This document shows positions 27,241-36,363 of a stretch of DNA of 64,000 nt, one piece after another (the first letter of the stretch is position 1; every line of letters begins with the position of its first letter). A program made the translations under genes and the position numbers. The notes below the pieces were generated by a model, which saw nothing but the letters and a program-made list of their open reading frames with translations, did not search any database and had not been told where the DNA came from. Source of the DNA: Shewanella psychropiezotolerans (GTDB lineage: Bacteria > Pseudomonadota > Gammaproteobacteria > Enterobacterales > Shewanellaceae); contig NZ_CP041614.1 in assembly GCF_007197555.1 (NCBI RefSeq), forward strand, positions 5,138,001 to 5,202,000, written 5' to 3'.

Positions 27241-28248
27241 TTATAGATCGAACTTAACCTCATCCAATAATCTGACTGCCGCATTGTGGTACTCGGCAAG
27301 CTTAAATATAGGCAGCTCATCGGCCTTAAACTCACCCCATGAGGCCACTAAGTCAGACGGCTTAACATCGGCTTTCACCGGGTACTCCATATTGATCTCG
27401 GCGTAGTTCTTCTGAGCGGCAGTACCCGATAGGTACTCCATCAATTTAATCGCATTATCTTTATGCTTAGAATACTTAGCCAGCGCCATCCCGGACACAT
27501 TGATATGTGAACCTCGATTATCTTGATTGGGGAAGTTAATCTCTACCGCTTCGGCCCAAGGCACCTGCTTAGGGTCCTGAAGCATCTTGCCTAGATAATA
27601 ACTATTGCCTATGGCGATATCACACATGCCCTCTTTTACCGCTTTAACTTGAGCACGGTCATTGCCTTGAGGTTTACGGGCCAGATTTGCCTTCCATCCC
27701 TCGAGCCAAGTCTTAGCTTCTGCTTCACCATGATGCGCAATCATAGAGGCCACAAGCGAGATATTGTAAGGATGCTTACCACTGCGGGTACAGATTTTGC
27801 CTTTGTACTTAGGATCGGCAAGATCTTCATAATCTATGTCTAATTTACCCAATCTATCTTTCGATGAGTAAATGTTACGGACTCTCATGGTCAAGGCGTA
27901 CCAATTATCTTCCCGGGAGCGATACTTAGCAGGAATGTTCGCCTTCAGCAGCTCGCTATCCACTGGGATAACCAGATCTTTGTCGACAAGTTCCATCAAA
28001 CGAGAGAAATCAGAAGTCAGTACGATGTCGGCAGGAGATAAACGGCCTTCACGCATCATGCGCTCAGCTATCCCTTTCTTGGAGAAAACCACATCCACGT
28101 CGATACCGGTTTCTTTAGTGAAGTTAGCTAAGATAGGCTCAACCAGAAATGCCTGACGGTATGAGTAAACCGTCAACGTCTCAGCCGCATTAGCTGCCGA
28201 AGCGAAACAAACCAAGCCTAAAATGGCCATACTTCTTGCTATTTTCAT
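27241..28248 (-). CDS. fbpA: Iron(III) ABC importer, periplasmic binding protein
   Basis: 335 residues with a signal peptide cut after SAANA (about residue 22). The mature start ETLTVYSYRQAFLVEPIL is typical of class II ferric-binding proteins. DIAIGNSYYLGKML (about 211-224) holds the paired tyrosines that bind Fe3+. The protein captures iron in the periplasm and hands it to FbpB. ATG 28248 follows GAGGGAGAT. A strong Fur box lies 39 bp upstream, so repression by iron-loaded Fur is expected. Confidence 0.9.
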   Translation of the reverse strand: MKIARSMAILGLVCFASAANAAETLTVYSYRQAFLVEPILANFTKETGIDVDVVFSKKGIAERMMREGRLSPADIVLTSDFSRLMELVDKDLVIPVDSELLKANIPAKYRSREDNWYALTMRVRNIYSSKDRLGKLDIDYEDLADPKYKGKICTRSGKHPYNISLVASMIAHHGEAEAKTWLEGWKANLARKPQGNDRAQVKAVKEGMCDIAIGNSYYLGKMLQDPKQVPWAEAVEINFPNQDNRGSHINVSGMALAKYSKHKDNAIKLMEYLSGTAAQKNYAEINMEYPVKADVKPSDLVASWGEFKADELPIFKLAEYHNAAVRLLDEVKFDL

Positions 28249-28286
28249 CTAAAAATCTCCCTCTACAACACGCCGATGTGAAATAC

Positions 28287-28305
28287 TATAATGATAATTA
28301 TTATC
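28287..28305. promoter_or_regulatory. Fur box of the fbp operon
   Basis: The 19 bp match the classical Fur consensus GATAATGATAATCATTATC at 17 positions (differences at 1 and 13). Its edge is 39 bp from the fbpA start codon, in a place to block the promoter. Confidence 0.8.
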
Positions 28306-28518
28306 AATCGCAGTAAGGGTAATGAATCCTGACACTTTCGGCAAGTCATATAAGGGATAATGTCTCTTAAATGAGATATTTATCAACTTATTATACCTGT
28401 TCCCCATAAGCTTAAAATTAGCTTAATCCAAGATGAATGCTAGTAAGGGAAGTAAGATAAGCCCTGAGAGTTCTGGTTTAAACCCAGTATGGAAACTGAA
28501 GACTGGTACCGATTGGTA

Positions 28519-29115
28519 TTACTTAGGTCGAGTCGCCTTCATTGCCGGAAGACGCTCAAAATCTGATAACCAGATGGCTAAAGCAGGTGCCACCTTTCTC
28601 CATTCCAGCTCCCCATGTCTAAAATCCAAGTACTCTAATAAACATGCCAGACAAACTTGTTGTATGGTTAGCTCAGGACTCATGGCTAAACCAGTCTGAT
28701 CAATATGCCGCAGACCTCGAAGCAGAGCTTGTTCGAAGCGCCCAGTCCAAAATGGTGAGCGTTTGCCCTCCTCTTCCCTCATCTGCTCTTGTCTCAAGGC
28801 GACGGCACTATCTAACAAGCCTTTAATCAAGGAAAAATGACTCTCACCTATCCAGTTATGCTCTCGAATACCGAACAATAAGCCTTCACCGAACTCGCTG
28901 TCTAAGTAACGTAAAATGACCTCACTATCGAACAGAGGCGATCCATCATTGAGTTGTAAGCAAGGGATCTTTCCCAACGGGTTGATTTCGAGTAAGTCTT
29001 CACCATTATCCAATGGATTGGTCATGACCTCATCAATCCCAGTAATGCTTAAGTGTCGAATAACCAGCCTCACGCAACGAGAATAAGGTGAAGCATCTGA
29101 ATAGAAGAGTTTCAT
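28519..29115 (-). CDS. Glutathione S-transferase family protein
   Basis: 198 residues. MKLFYSDASPYSRCVRLVIR is the GST active-site region, with Ser9, Ser13 and Cys15 near the glutathione site, INPLGKIPCLQL the cis-proline loop, and LFDSEVILRYLDSEFG the gamma-glutamyl contact. The helical C-terminal half follows. The substrate is unknown. It sits upstream of fbpA on the same strand but about 270 bp away and separated by the Fur box, and 49 bp downstream of fpr; co-transcription with fpr is possible. Confidence 0.82.
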   Translation of the reverse strand: MKLFYSDASPYSRCVRLVIRHLSITGIDEVMTNPLDNGEDLLEINPLGKIPCLQLNDGSPLFDSEVILRYLDSEFGEGLLFGIREHNWIGESHFSLIKGLLDSAVALRQEQMREEEGKRSPFWTGRFEQALLRGLRHIDQTGLAMSPELTIQQVCLACLLEYLDFRHGELEWRKVAPALAIWLSDFERLPAMKATRPK

Positions 29116-29164
29116 TTGATTTCCATGTCTTGTGTTTAGATATGCACTAAAATAAGCGGGTCTA

Positions 29165-29914
29165 TCACCAATATTTCTCTACCGTTATCTGGCCCGGCGC
29201 ACGTCTCAGGTTCTTGGCCAAGCCCATATCGAGCAAGATTTTATTGGTATCAGATATCATATCCGGGTTACCGCAAAGCATGACTTGTGAATCCTGTGCC
29301 GTGATCTCGACTCCGACAAGTTTCTGTATCTCTCCGCTTTGAATCCCAATCGAGATACGAGTCTGTATTGCTTCGGGCAAGTCTTCCCGTGTAACGGAAA
29401 ATACCAGTTTGAATTGATTAGGATAGCGTCGCTCAAGCTGTAACAGCTGCTCCTTGTAAGCCAGATCTTCCGCTAACCGTACTCCATAAACTAAGACCAC
29501 AGTTTCAAACCTATTCCAAGGCTCATCCGTTTCCAGCATAGAGATAAAGGGGCCTACAGCCGTACCCGTTGCTAATAACCACAACTGCTTGCCTTCAAAA
29601 GAGGTGTTGGGGATCTCCTCTAAGGTCATAAAACCAGAGGCTTTAGGTGAGACATCGAGTTTATCACCCACCTTGAGTTGCTGCAGATTAGGAGAAAGTT
29701 GGCCGTCTTCGACCGAAACAGCCAATACCTCTATGATGTCACCGCCTGGCGAGTTAACAATTGAGTAGGCCCTGCCCACACGTTTATCACCCATAACCTG
29801 ACTAAGTTTGATAAATTGACCGGCGATAAAAGGCTGAACATCGGCTCTTATCTTCAATGAAAACAGTTTATCATTCCAATCGACGCGTCCGACGACTTCA
29901 CCTTCAATCCACAT
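29165..29914 (-). CDS. fpr: Ferredoxin/flavodoxin-NADP+ reductase
   Basis: 249 residues, the size of E. coli Fpr. RAYSIVNSPGG (about 48-58) binds FAD, LLATGTAVGPFISML (about 113-127) binds the NADP pyrophosphate, and the C-terminus ends VEKYW, whose terminal aromatic stacks on FAD as in the bacterial class. It exchanges electrons between NADPH and ferredoxin or flavodoxin, feeding iron-sulfur repair and radical enzymes. The neighbouring iron importer and GST genes fit an iron and redox stress setting. Confidence 0.9.
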   Translation of the reverse strand: MWIEGEVVGRVDWNDKLFSLKIRADVQPFIAGQFIKLSQVMGDKRVGRAYSIVNSPGGDIIEVLAVSVEDGQLSPNLQQLKVGDKLDVSPKASGFMTLEEIPNTSFEGKQLWLLATGTAVGPFISMLETDEPWNRFETVVLVYGVRLAEDLAYKEQLLQLERRYPNQFKLVFSVTREDLPEAIQTRISIGIQSGEIQKLVGVEITAQDSQVMLCGNPDMISDTNKILLDMGLAKNLRRAPGQITVEKYW

Positions 29915-30043
29915 GCATAGCTCCAGCTACAAATTCAACTAATTGATCTTTAGCATAAAGCTTAACGCTTATCTAATGAATTAAAGATAATATCGCGATC
30001 TATTGAATCATCGGGTTAAACGACCGGGCTCACACATTATCGC

Positions 30044-30631
30044 TTAAGCGTCTTCAGTTTCATCAAGCTGGTTAAAACTGTCTCTGAATTCCTGCAGCCC
30101 TTCTTGCACTAATGAATAGGTCTGATCTACGCCATCGGCGATATCACCTTCGAGCACTTGCAGCCCCTTTAAGATCTCCCTGGCCTCACCAAATCCCTTA
30201 TCGATGGCGCCACCAATGATCTCCATAAAAGAGTCAAGCTGCTCATCGAATCCCATATTAGCATTTTGTCCCTGATGTAGGCTGAAGAACTGAGTCGCAA
30301 AACTCACGATTCTTTCTGCCGTAGCTTCAGGTGAAGTATCGATACCATTAGCGTAGGCAGTTTGCAGAGCATTTTCCCCCATGGTAGGAGCTAGCTCTTC
30401 ATTTATGGCTTCTATTGCCGCGCGATACAGTAATATCATAGGCTCATCACTGGAACTAAGATTCACCTCTTGCTGCGCCGAAATAATCGCCGTATTCATC
30501 AAGTGTTTACTGGTTGCAAAAGCCGTTTCTTTACGCGCAATATCTGATACATTTTTACCGTGATTATCTGTCGAGTCAGATTTATCGCGGGCGACTCGCG
30601 ACACTTCTGTCCCATGGGTGTTGATTTCCAT
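30044..30631 (-). CDS. DUF5610-family protein
   Basis: 195 residues, cytosolic, mostly helical and acidic. The middle and C-terminal parts (YRAAIEAINEELAPTMGENA, DTSPEATAERIVSFATQFF, FGEAREILKGLQVLEGDIAD) match the pattern of DUF5610 proteins found in marine gammaproteobacteria. Function is not known. The N-terminal 40 residues are polar and probably flexible. Start ATG 30631. It is monocistronic. Confidence 0.7.
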   Translation of the reverse strand: MEINTHGTEVSRVARDKSDSTDNHGKNVSDIARKETAFATSKHLMNTAIISAQQEVNLSSSDEPMILLYRAAIEAINEELAPTMGENALQTAYANGIDTSPEATAERIVSFATQFFSLHQGQNANMGFDEQLDSFMEIIGGAIDKGFGEAREILKGLQVLEGDIADGVDQTYSLVQEGLQEFRDSFNQLDETEDA

Positions 30632-30768
30632 AACTGCCTCTCAAGATGATATCTCTACCTAACCATTATCGGCTATTTTCCGACCAGCTTTAGCATTAAT
30701 CCATCCTATTGCTGTTTTATTGTTATACATTTCGCTAATGTAACTGCAAACCTTCAATAAATAACATC

Positions 30769-31299
30769 ATGATGAGATTAATATACGTAATTTTGGCCCT
30801 CAGCCTGACACTATCCCTTAGCGCCAATGCCACAGAGGTCCATAACCAAGACCGATTAGAAGTGCGTAAAACCTTAGTGCTAATCAGGCATGCGGAAAAA
30901 TCGGCCGGCGAAGATAAAGACCCAAGCCTTAGCCAGGCTGGAAAAATAAGAGCTGAGCGACTAGTCAATAAACTGAAACACTACCGATTTAGTCAATTAC
31001 TCGCCTCACCCTTCAAACGGACTCAGGAAACCTTACTCCCCATAAGTGAATCCTTAGGTATTCCAATCAAAGTGATTGATGTGAAATCCGGACTAGAGGC
31101 CCATATAATCGCGACGGTTAACACCATCGAGGCACAAGCTGGCGATGTGCTCATTGCCGGACACTCTAACACCATACCTATGATAATTTCAGCTTTAGGC
31201 GGGCCCAAAATTGATGACTTAGATGAGAATCAATACTCGAATATCTATGAGCTTAAGATATACAGTTCAGGAGAAGTTGAGTTTACACGGCTAGAATAG
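30769..31299 (+). CDS. Exported histidine phosphatase family (SixA/phosphoglycerate mutase-like) protein
   Basis: 176 residues with a signal peptide (about 1-22, LSANA|TE), so likely periplasmic. LVLIRHAEKSAGEDKDPSLS (about 37-56) has the catalytic RHAE motif, LLASPFKRTQETLLPI the conserved Arg, and IAGHSNTIPMII the second catalytic His. The enzyme uses a phosphohistidine intermediate; substrates of the exported branch are unknown. The start (ATG ATG) has no strong ribosome site. It is divergent from the DUF5610 gene. Confidence 0.82.
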   Translation: MMRLIYVILALSLTLSLSANATEVHNQDRLEVRKTLVLIRHAEKSAGEDKDPSLSQAGKIRAERLVNKLKHYRFSQLLASPFKRTQETLLPISESLGIPIKVIDVKSGLEAHIIATVNTIEAQAGDVLIAGHSNTIPMIISALGGPKIDDLDENQYSNIYELKIYSSGEVEFTRLE

Positions 31300-31471
31300 C
31301 GTCGAAATCAGAGGGACTCAGTGGGAAGAAAACGATAGAGGGTTAGCTATAAGTATAATTGCTCTATTTCGCGATGAATATAATAATCTACACTGGATAT
31401 TTATCGATTCTTACTGCAGAATCTCTGCTTTCTAGAATGACCGACAACAGAAAACCACAGGGAGAGCTAAG

Positions 31472-31675
31472 TTGAACTCAGAATATGAGAGCCAAAAACC
31501 ATCGACCAAGAAACGTGCTCTGAACTGCAATAACTGTGATCGTCTGACCGTAATCGAAGGGGAGTCTGTATGTTTTCGTCAGGGAGAGATTATCAGTCTG
31601 AGTCTATTTGATCCATTAACTAAAGCTAACCAAAACTTGCCTCATATTGCTTGTGATGGCTGGAAAGCGGGTTAA
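31472..31675 (+). CDS. Small four-cysteine protein, TTG start
   Basis: 67 residues, family unknown. A TTG start is accepted because GGGAGAG lies 7 bp upstream and no ATG fits. Cysteines occur as CNNC (about 19-22), VCF and ACDGW near the end, which could make a zinc ribbon or disulfide pair. There is no membrane segment. Adjacent genes give no hint. Confidence 0.5.
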   Translation: MNSEYESQKPSTKKRALNCNNCDRLTVIEGESVCFRQGEIISLSLFDPLTKANQNLPHIACDGWKAG

Positions 31676-31726
31676 ACTGGCACGCTCTCCAATTATCTGA
31701 ATCGACAATAAAAAGCATCGAGTAAG

Positions 31727-31990
31727 TTAGCCCACCATCATTCCCGCATAATCATTGGCAGAAAATTTAGTCTCTCTAATCAAGCCATGAACCTCCATAC
31801 TAGGATTCAATTTAGCAAGACTAAGACCACGAGTCGTGACTCTCATTCCTGATGTCAGCTCAAGGTAGAGACTCAACAACTCATCTTGTTCCAGGCCACG
31901 CTTCTTAAGCGTCGCCATTATCGCTAACCAATCGGTATCAACGAAACTGTCTTGACCTTCAATGTTTACCTGTAAAGGAATATTCTTCAT
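31727..31990 (-). CDS. Small hypothetical protein
   Basis: 87 residues from ATG 31990 (MKNIPLQVNIEGQDSFVDTD), chosen for the GGTGAG site upstream; longer starts reach 32038. It appears folded and cytosolic, with an alpha-helical LAIMATLKKRGLEQDELLSL segment and a Gly/Met C-terminus YAGMMVG. No family recognised. It lies between the four-cysteine gene (convergent) and the ABC exporter. Confidence 0.55.
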   Translation of the reverse strand: MKNIPLQVNIEGQDSFVDTDWLAIMATLKKRGLEQDELLSLYLELTSGMRVTTRGLSLAKLNPSMEVHGLIRETKFSANDYAGMMVG

Positions 31991-32156
31991 AGTTATCATC
32001 TCACCGTATTTTTTCCAGTTTATAGGGTAATTATACAAACTGAACCTGAACTAATGCTGAACTATTAACCAATCATATGCATTTATATTAACTAATATTG
32101 AATATTCTACAGCATTGTTCCGTCAGTCTGTAGATTTATATTCACTAGGTATAACA

Positions 32157-33926
32157 TCAGTTTTGAATGTTCCATAACTTAGCATATAAACCATCATTGG
32201 CTAAAAGTGACTCATGGTTACCCGTTTCGACAAATTGTCCTTGGCTCAACACCAAGATTTGATCCGCATCGACAACGGTAGAGAGTCTATGGGCAATAAC
32301 TAAGCTGGTATGCCCTTTAGCCACCTCTTTCAGTGCATTTAATATGGCCTGTTCCGATTGGCTATCTAATGAAGACGTCGCTTCATCAAACACCAAAAGA
32401 GGCGAGCCCTTTAAAATAGCCCTGGCGATAGCGACCCTCTGTTTCTCCCCGCCTGATAACTTCAAGCCCCTCTCTCCCACTGGGGTATTCCAGCCTTCGG
32501 GCAAGGTCTCAATGAAATGAGACAGATGCGCCATGTTAATGACCTGCTGAATCTCCTCATCGCTGGCATCGGGACGTCCGTAGCGAATATTTTCTAGCAA
32601 AGAGTCATTAAACAACACTGTATCTTGTGGGACTATGGCGATAGCCTGACGAAGTGCATCTTGAGTCAAGTTATTGATATTGACGCCATCTAAGCTAATA
32701 CAGCCTTTTTCAACATCATAGAAACGAAAAAGCAGTTTAACGATAGTAGACTTACCCGCCCCACTATCCCCTACGATAGCGACTTTCTGTCCGGGCAAAA
32801 TGGTAAAATTTACATCTTTCAGAATTTGACGAGTATTATAGCTGAAGCTAACAGACTCGAACTTCAACTCTCCAGCTCCCAGACAGACCTCTTTGGCACC
32901 TTCTTTATCCTGAATCAGAGGAACCCGTTTCAACAGGCCGAACATCCTCTCAATATTGGCTAAGGCGCCGCGAATTTCCCGATACACGAACCCTAAGAAA
33001 TTGAGCGGGATGAAAAGTTGCATCATAAAGGCATTAACCAACACGAAATCACCTATGGTCATCACGCCTTGCACCACATTATAGGCGGCGAGTGCCAACA
33101 TCATAGTCATTGCCACCGAAATAATCAGCGCTTGACCCACATTGAGGGCAAACAGTGACAGACGGTTTTTCCGTTTTGCATGCTCCCACTCTTCTAACGC
33201 TTCATCGTAACGTCTCGCCTCATAGGCTTCATTATTAAAATACTTAACCGTTTCATAATTCAGCAGGCTATCGATGGCACGGGTATTAGAGTGTGAATCC
33301 GCCTTAGCGGCTTCTCGCACGTACTCGGTACGCCATTCAGTTGCAAGTACAGAAAACAGTCCATAAGCCAAGACAGAACCTAAGGTGATTGCCGCAAAGG
33401 CGATACCATAATTATAAAAAAAGATGCCGACGACTAAGGCTATTTCTAATATCGTAGGCACGATATTAAACACCATAAAGCGCATCAGAAAGTTGATGCC
33501 GCTGGTACCTCTTTCTATATCCCGGGACAAACCTCCGGTTCTTCGCTCCAGATGAAATTCTAAGTCGAGACGGTGGAGATGTTCGAAAACATTGAGTCCC
33601 AGCCTTCTGATGGCCCGCTCGGTCACACGGCCAAACAAGGTATCTCTGACCTCTGAAATCAAGGTATTAAGTAACCTGAGTCCGCCATAGGCAACGACCA
33701 AGGCAATAGGCACACTAAGCAATTGCTCGGGTGATGCAGCACTTAAGCCGTCCACCAGAGACTTTAATATGAAGGGGAGAGAGACGCTGGCGACTTTTGC
33801 GATAATCAAACATAATAAGGCCAGAATCACCCTTTGTTTAAACTCTAACAGGTAGGGCCAAATCAGCTTCAACACATGGATATTCAATTTATCTATGGGT
33901 CCATCGAAATAAAGAGAGGGTCGCAT
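32157..33926 (-). CDS. ATM1/HMT1-type ABC exporter (membrane and ATPase domains fused)
   Basis: 589 residues. The N-terminal about 330 hold six transmembrane segments, and the C-terminal part the ATPase: Walker A GDSGAGKSTIVKLL, signature LSGGEKQRVAIARAI, Walker B LLVFDEATSSLD. The sequence just before the first helix (LNIHVLKLIWPYLLEFKQRV) and the loop YNYGIAFAAITLG are like the ATM1/HMT1/ABCB7 branch, which exports glutathione-linked or metal-thiol compounds. It would act as a homodimer in the inner membrane. With several GST genes in the window a thiol role is attractive but unproven. It is monocistronic. Confidence 0.85.
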   Translation of the reverse strand: MRPSLYFDGPIDKLNIHVLKLIWPYLLEFKQRVILALLCLIIAKVASVSLPFILKSLVDGLSAASPEQLLSVPIALVVAYGGLRLLNTLISEVRDTLFGRVTERAIRRLGLNVFEHLHRLDLEFHLERRTGGLSRDIERGTSGINFLMRFMVFNIVPTILEIALVVGIFFYNYGIAFAAITLGSVLAYGLFSVLATEWRTEYVREAAKADSHSNTRAIDSLLNYETVKYFNNEAYEARRYDEALEEWEHAKRKNRLSLFALNVGQALIISVAMTMMLALAAYNVVQGVMTIGDFVLVNAFMMQLFIPLNFLGFVYREIRGALANIERMFGLLKRVPLIQDKEGAKEVCLGAGELKFESVSFSYNTRQILKDVNFTILPGQKVAIVGDSGAGKSTIVKLLFRFYDVEKGCISLDGVNINNLTQDALRQAIAIVPQDTVLFNDSLLENIRYGRPDASDEEIQQVINMAHLSHFIETLPEGWNTPVGERGLKLSGGEKQRVAIARAILKGSPLLVFDEATSSLDSQSEQAILNALKEVAKGHTSLVIAHRLSTVVDADQILVLSQGQFVETGNHESLLANDGLYAKLWNIQN

Positions 33927-34342
33927 TTATTATCAATCCTAATACAAGTTGAGCATCCCAGGAGGCAAAGACTAGTCGCCGACCAGTAAAGACCCTATGT
34001 TTAACCATACAAATGATAGTTTAAAGCATAAGCCGCTAGGGTTTGTTCACTTTTAAATATAAACATCACCTGTGCTTCCCTAGTGTAACGTCTATTTTCT
34101 GAGTTATTCAGCCAACTAAACCTTTAATCGGTAGACACCTCGTCACCACCAAGTGGCACTTTAGGCTTACAAATCGTCATTTCCAATAGTACAAAGGAAC
34201 TACTTAAAGCAATTATTTTTGCAAAATCGTTAAAACGTAGCGTTTATTGTTAAATACAATAAAATAATTTGATACTCTTTTTTAACGCAGACCAAGTAAG
34301 GGAAACGACCAGCCCTTATACGCGATTTTAAAGGAAGCAAAC
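33927..34342. other. Intergenic stretch between ABC exporter and small gene
   Basis: 416 bp between divergent genes. It must hold both promoters; AT-rich DNA near 34200-34290 (including ttgatactctttttt) is a candidate for the plus-strand one. No repeat, RNA gene or terminator was recognised. Confidence 0.35.
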
Positions 34343-34519
34343 ATGCTGGATTCACCTAAAGTTCAATATCCGCCGTTGCCACTCATCCAGACCTGGATAT
34401 GGATGATGACCCAATCCGGAGACTCAGACATTCAACAGAAAGGCCAAAATAATCTTATCGCTTCATTCGGAAGCTTAGCGAAAGCCAATGAATATCTGGT
34501 CAATCATAACCAAGGTTAA
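34343..34519 (+). CDS. Small conserved-looking protein (58 aa), unknown function
   Basis: 58 residues beginning MLDSPKVQYPPLPLIQTWIW and ending YLVNHNQG. A strong AAGGAAG ribosome site is placed 5-6 bp before the ATG, codon use is like neighbours, and a bidirectional terminator (34621-34648) follows, so it is very likely expressed. It has an aromatic-rich N-terminus and a helical C-terminus (LIASFGSLAKANEYL), without a membrane segment. Family unknown. Confidence 0.65.
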   Translation: MLDSPKVQYPPLPLIQTWIWMMTQSGDSDIQQKGQNNLIASFGSLAKANEYLVNHNQG

Positions 34520-34567
34520 TCCATTCATTCTAGGTTAAGATGAAATTTTTCACTTCCTACTGAACAC

Positions 34568-34625
34568 ACAAATCCCCTCTTTCGCTATCCCTGCGATCAC
34601 GGATAAATACTTCCATGGACAAAAA
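34568..34625. repeat. Dispersed intergenic repeat, copy 2
   Basis: Matches 277-334 over about 58 bp, with 27 central bases identical. Directly followed by the bidirectional terminator at 34621-34648, mirroring the arrangement at copy 1. Confidence 0.6.
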
Positions 34626-34648
34626 AGGAGACCTAGGTCTCCTTTTTT
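34621..34648. terminator. Bidirectional terminator between the 58-aa gene and the DAHP synthase gene
   Basis: A perfect 28-bp palindrome made of an A6 run, a GGAGACC stem and a T6 run. It works in either direction between convergent genes. Confidence 0.85.
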
Positions 34649-34681
34649 GTCTCTATCTTAATCTCTAGTTACAATAAGCGA

Positions 34682-35736
34682 TCAAGCCGAGCGACGGGCA
34701 ATAATGCTCTGATTAAGTGTCTCTAAAATTGACTCAGTATCATCCCAGCCGATGCAGGCATCGGTAATACTCTGGCCATAACACAGAGGTTGGCCTTCAA
34801 TATAATCTTGACGGCCTTCGATGAGGTTACTCTCGATCATGACACCAAATATCCCATGATTACCTTTAGAGACTTGAGCAGCCACATCATCTCCTACCAG
34901 CATTTGGCGCTTAAACTGCTTGGAGCTATTGGCATGGCTGAAATCGATCATGATATTAATGTCTAACCCGGCCTTCTCAAGTTGCCCACTGATGGTACTC
35001 ACATGCTCCTTGCTGTAATTTGGTTCCTTACCACCCCGTAGGATGATATGGCAGTCCGAATTACCTTTGGTCTCGACGATAGCCGAGTGACCGAACTTAG
35101 TCACAGATAAGAAGTGATGAGGCGCACTCGCAGCACCTATGGCGTCAATGGCAACCTTAATAGTGCCATCGGTACCATTCTTAAAACCTACCGGAGAGGA
35201 CAGACCCGAAGCCAATTCACGATGTACTTGCGACTCTGTGGTTCTCGCGCCAATCGCTCCCCAACACATAAGATCGGCAACATATTGGGGGTGATCATAT
35301 CGAGAAACTCACCCGCCGTAGGTATGCCAAGATCGTTGAGATCCAGCAATAATTTACGCGCGGTTCTCAGCCCATCGTTTAGCCTGAAGCTATTGTCCAT
35401 ATATGGATCGTTAATCAGTCCCTTCCAACCCACTGTGGTGCGGGGCTTTTCGAAATAGACTCGCATAACAATCTCTAACTGATCTTTGTATTGCTCACGC
35501 AACTTTACTAAACGCTCACCATACTCTAGCGCAGCTTGAGGATCATGGATTGAACATGGACCAATGACAACCAATAGACGGTCATCATTTTTCTTCAAGA
35601 TCTGATGGATGTTTTCGCGTGCGTTAAAAACGGTAGCCGATGCATTCTCAGTCGCCGGAAATCGCTCAAATATTGCGATTGGTGGCAGTAATTCTTTGAT
35701 CTTGTTAATTCGAACGTCATCATTTTTGTAATACAT
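34682..35736 (-). pseudogene. aroG: 3-deoxy-7-phosphoheptulonate (DAHP) synthase, class I, with a one-base frameshift
   Basis: Together the two frames give a full AroG-type protein of about 351 residues: ATG 35736 begins MYYKNDDVRINKIKELLPP, close to E. coli AroG, and the catalytic region VVIGPCSIHDPQAALEYGE is intact. The enzyme joins PEP and erythrose-4-phosphate to start aromatic amino-acid synthesis. After GEFLDMITP the frame breaks at a run of five G on the plus strand (35287-35291). One more base would restore ITPQYVADLMCWGAIGARTT, the expected family sequence, which continues in the other frame from 35269 down to 34682. Either a sequencing error, a recent mutation or a slippery tract; with an error the gene would be functional. 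The frame is open upstream to 35829, but that extension is not supported. Confidence 0.85.
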
Positions 35737-36363
35737 GGTAATAAACTCACTCCGGCTATCGTTAAAACAGACTTCTCTCAATTGCGCTACTAAGTTCAAT
35801 TTATCCAGTATTGTCCCGTAATGCAACAAGATATAGCCATGAACAAGAAATAATAACCAACCGATTGTTATATAAAGATAAAAAATGATCGCGATTTCAA
35901 TTAAAGAAGAGGATACCCGGCATAAACAATGAGTTAATTAAAATAAACCCATGATTTTTATTGTATTTAAGAATCATTCAAGGGCAAACAAACATATCTC
36001 TGAGCTAACTTAGTGAAAACTAAGCTATAGGTTGAAATGTGTTGAATTAGAAAATCAGATTAGCTGGCTAATTCAACCTTAGGTTTACTCAATCTGGACA
36101 AATTTGGCAATAACTACGGCTAAGACCCATTTCGCTATTCATTGAAATAATTTCAAACACCTATCAGTTAAATATACCTAGCCAAGCTGTTTAATAGCTA
36201 ACGTCCAGAAAACGTTTAAAACAAAATACCTTAGCAGTCATATTAACTGGTACTAATGTACTGCCACTTCTGCTTGATTGTTCAATTATCAGCCACTAGG
36301 TTAACCAAAGAGGTCGGACATAAGACCTCATACCTGAGTAACATACTAAAAAGAGATAACCCA
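35737..36363. other. Divergent promoter region between aroG and the lipase gene
   Basis: About 630 bp, AT-rich, without a recognised gene, repeat or TyrR box (TGTAAA-N6-TTTACA not found). The frame that extends upstream of the lipase start to 36256 has no family support and is treated as noncoding. Confidence 0.4.

Noticed and set aside
35737..35829. N-terminal extension of DAHP synthase
   Set aside because: The family begins at MYYKNDD-like sequence (35736). The extension has no counterpart in AroG.
36256..36363. N-terminal extension of the lipase frame
   Set aside because: A signal peptide begins at ATG 36364 with a ribosome site. The extension would place it internally.
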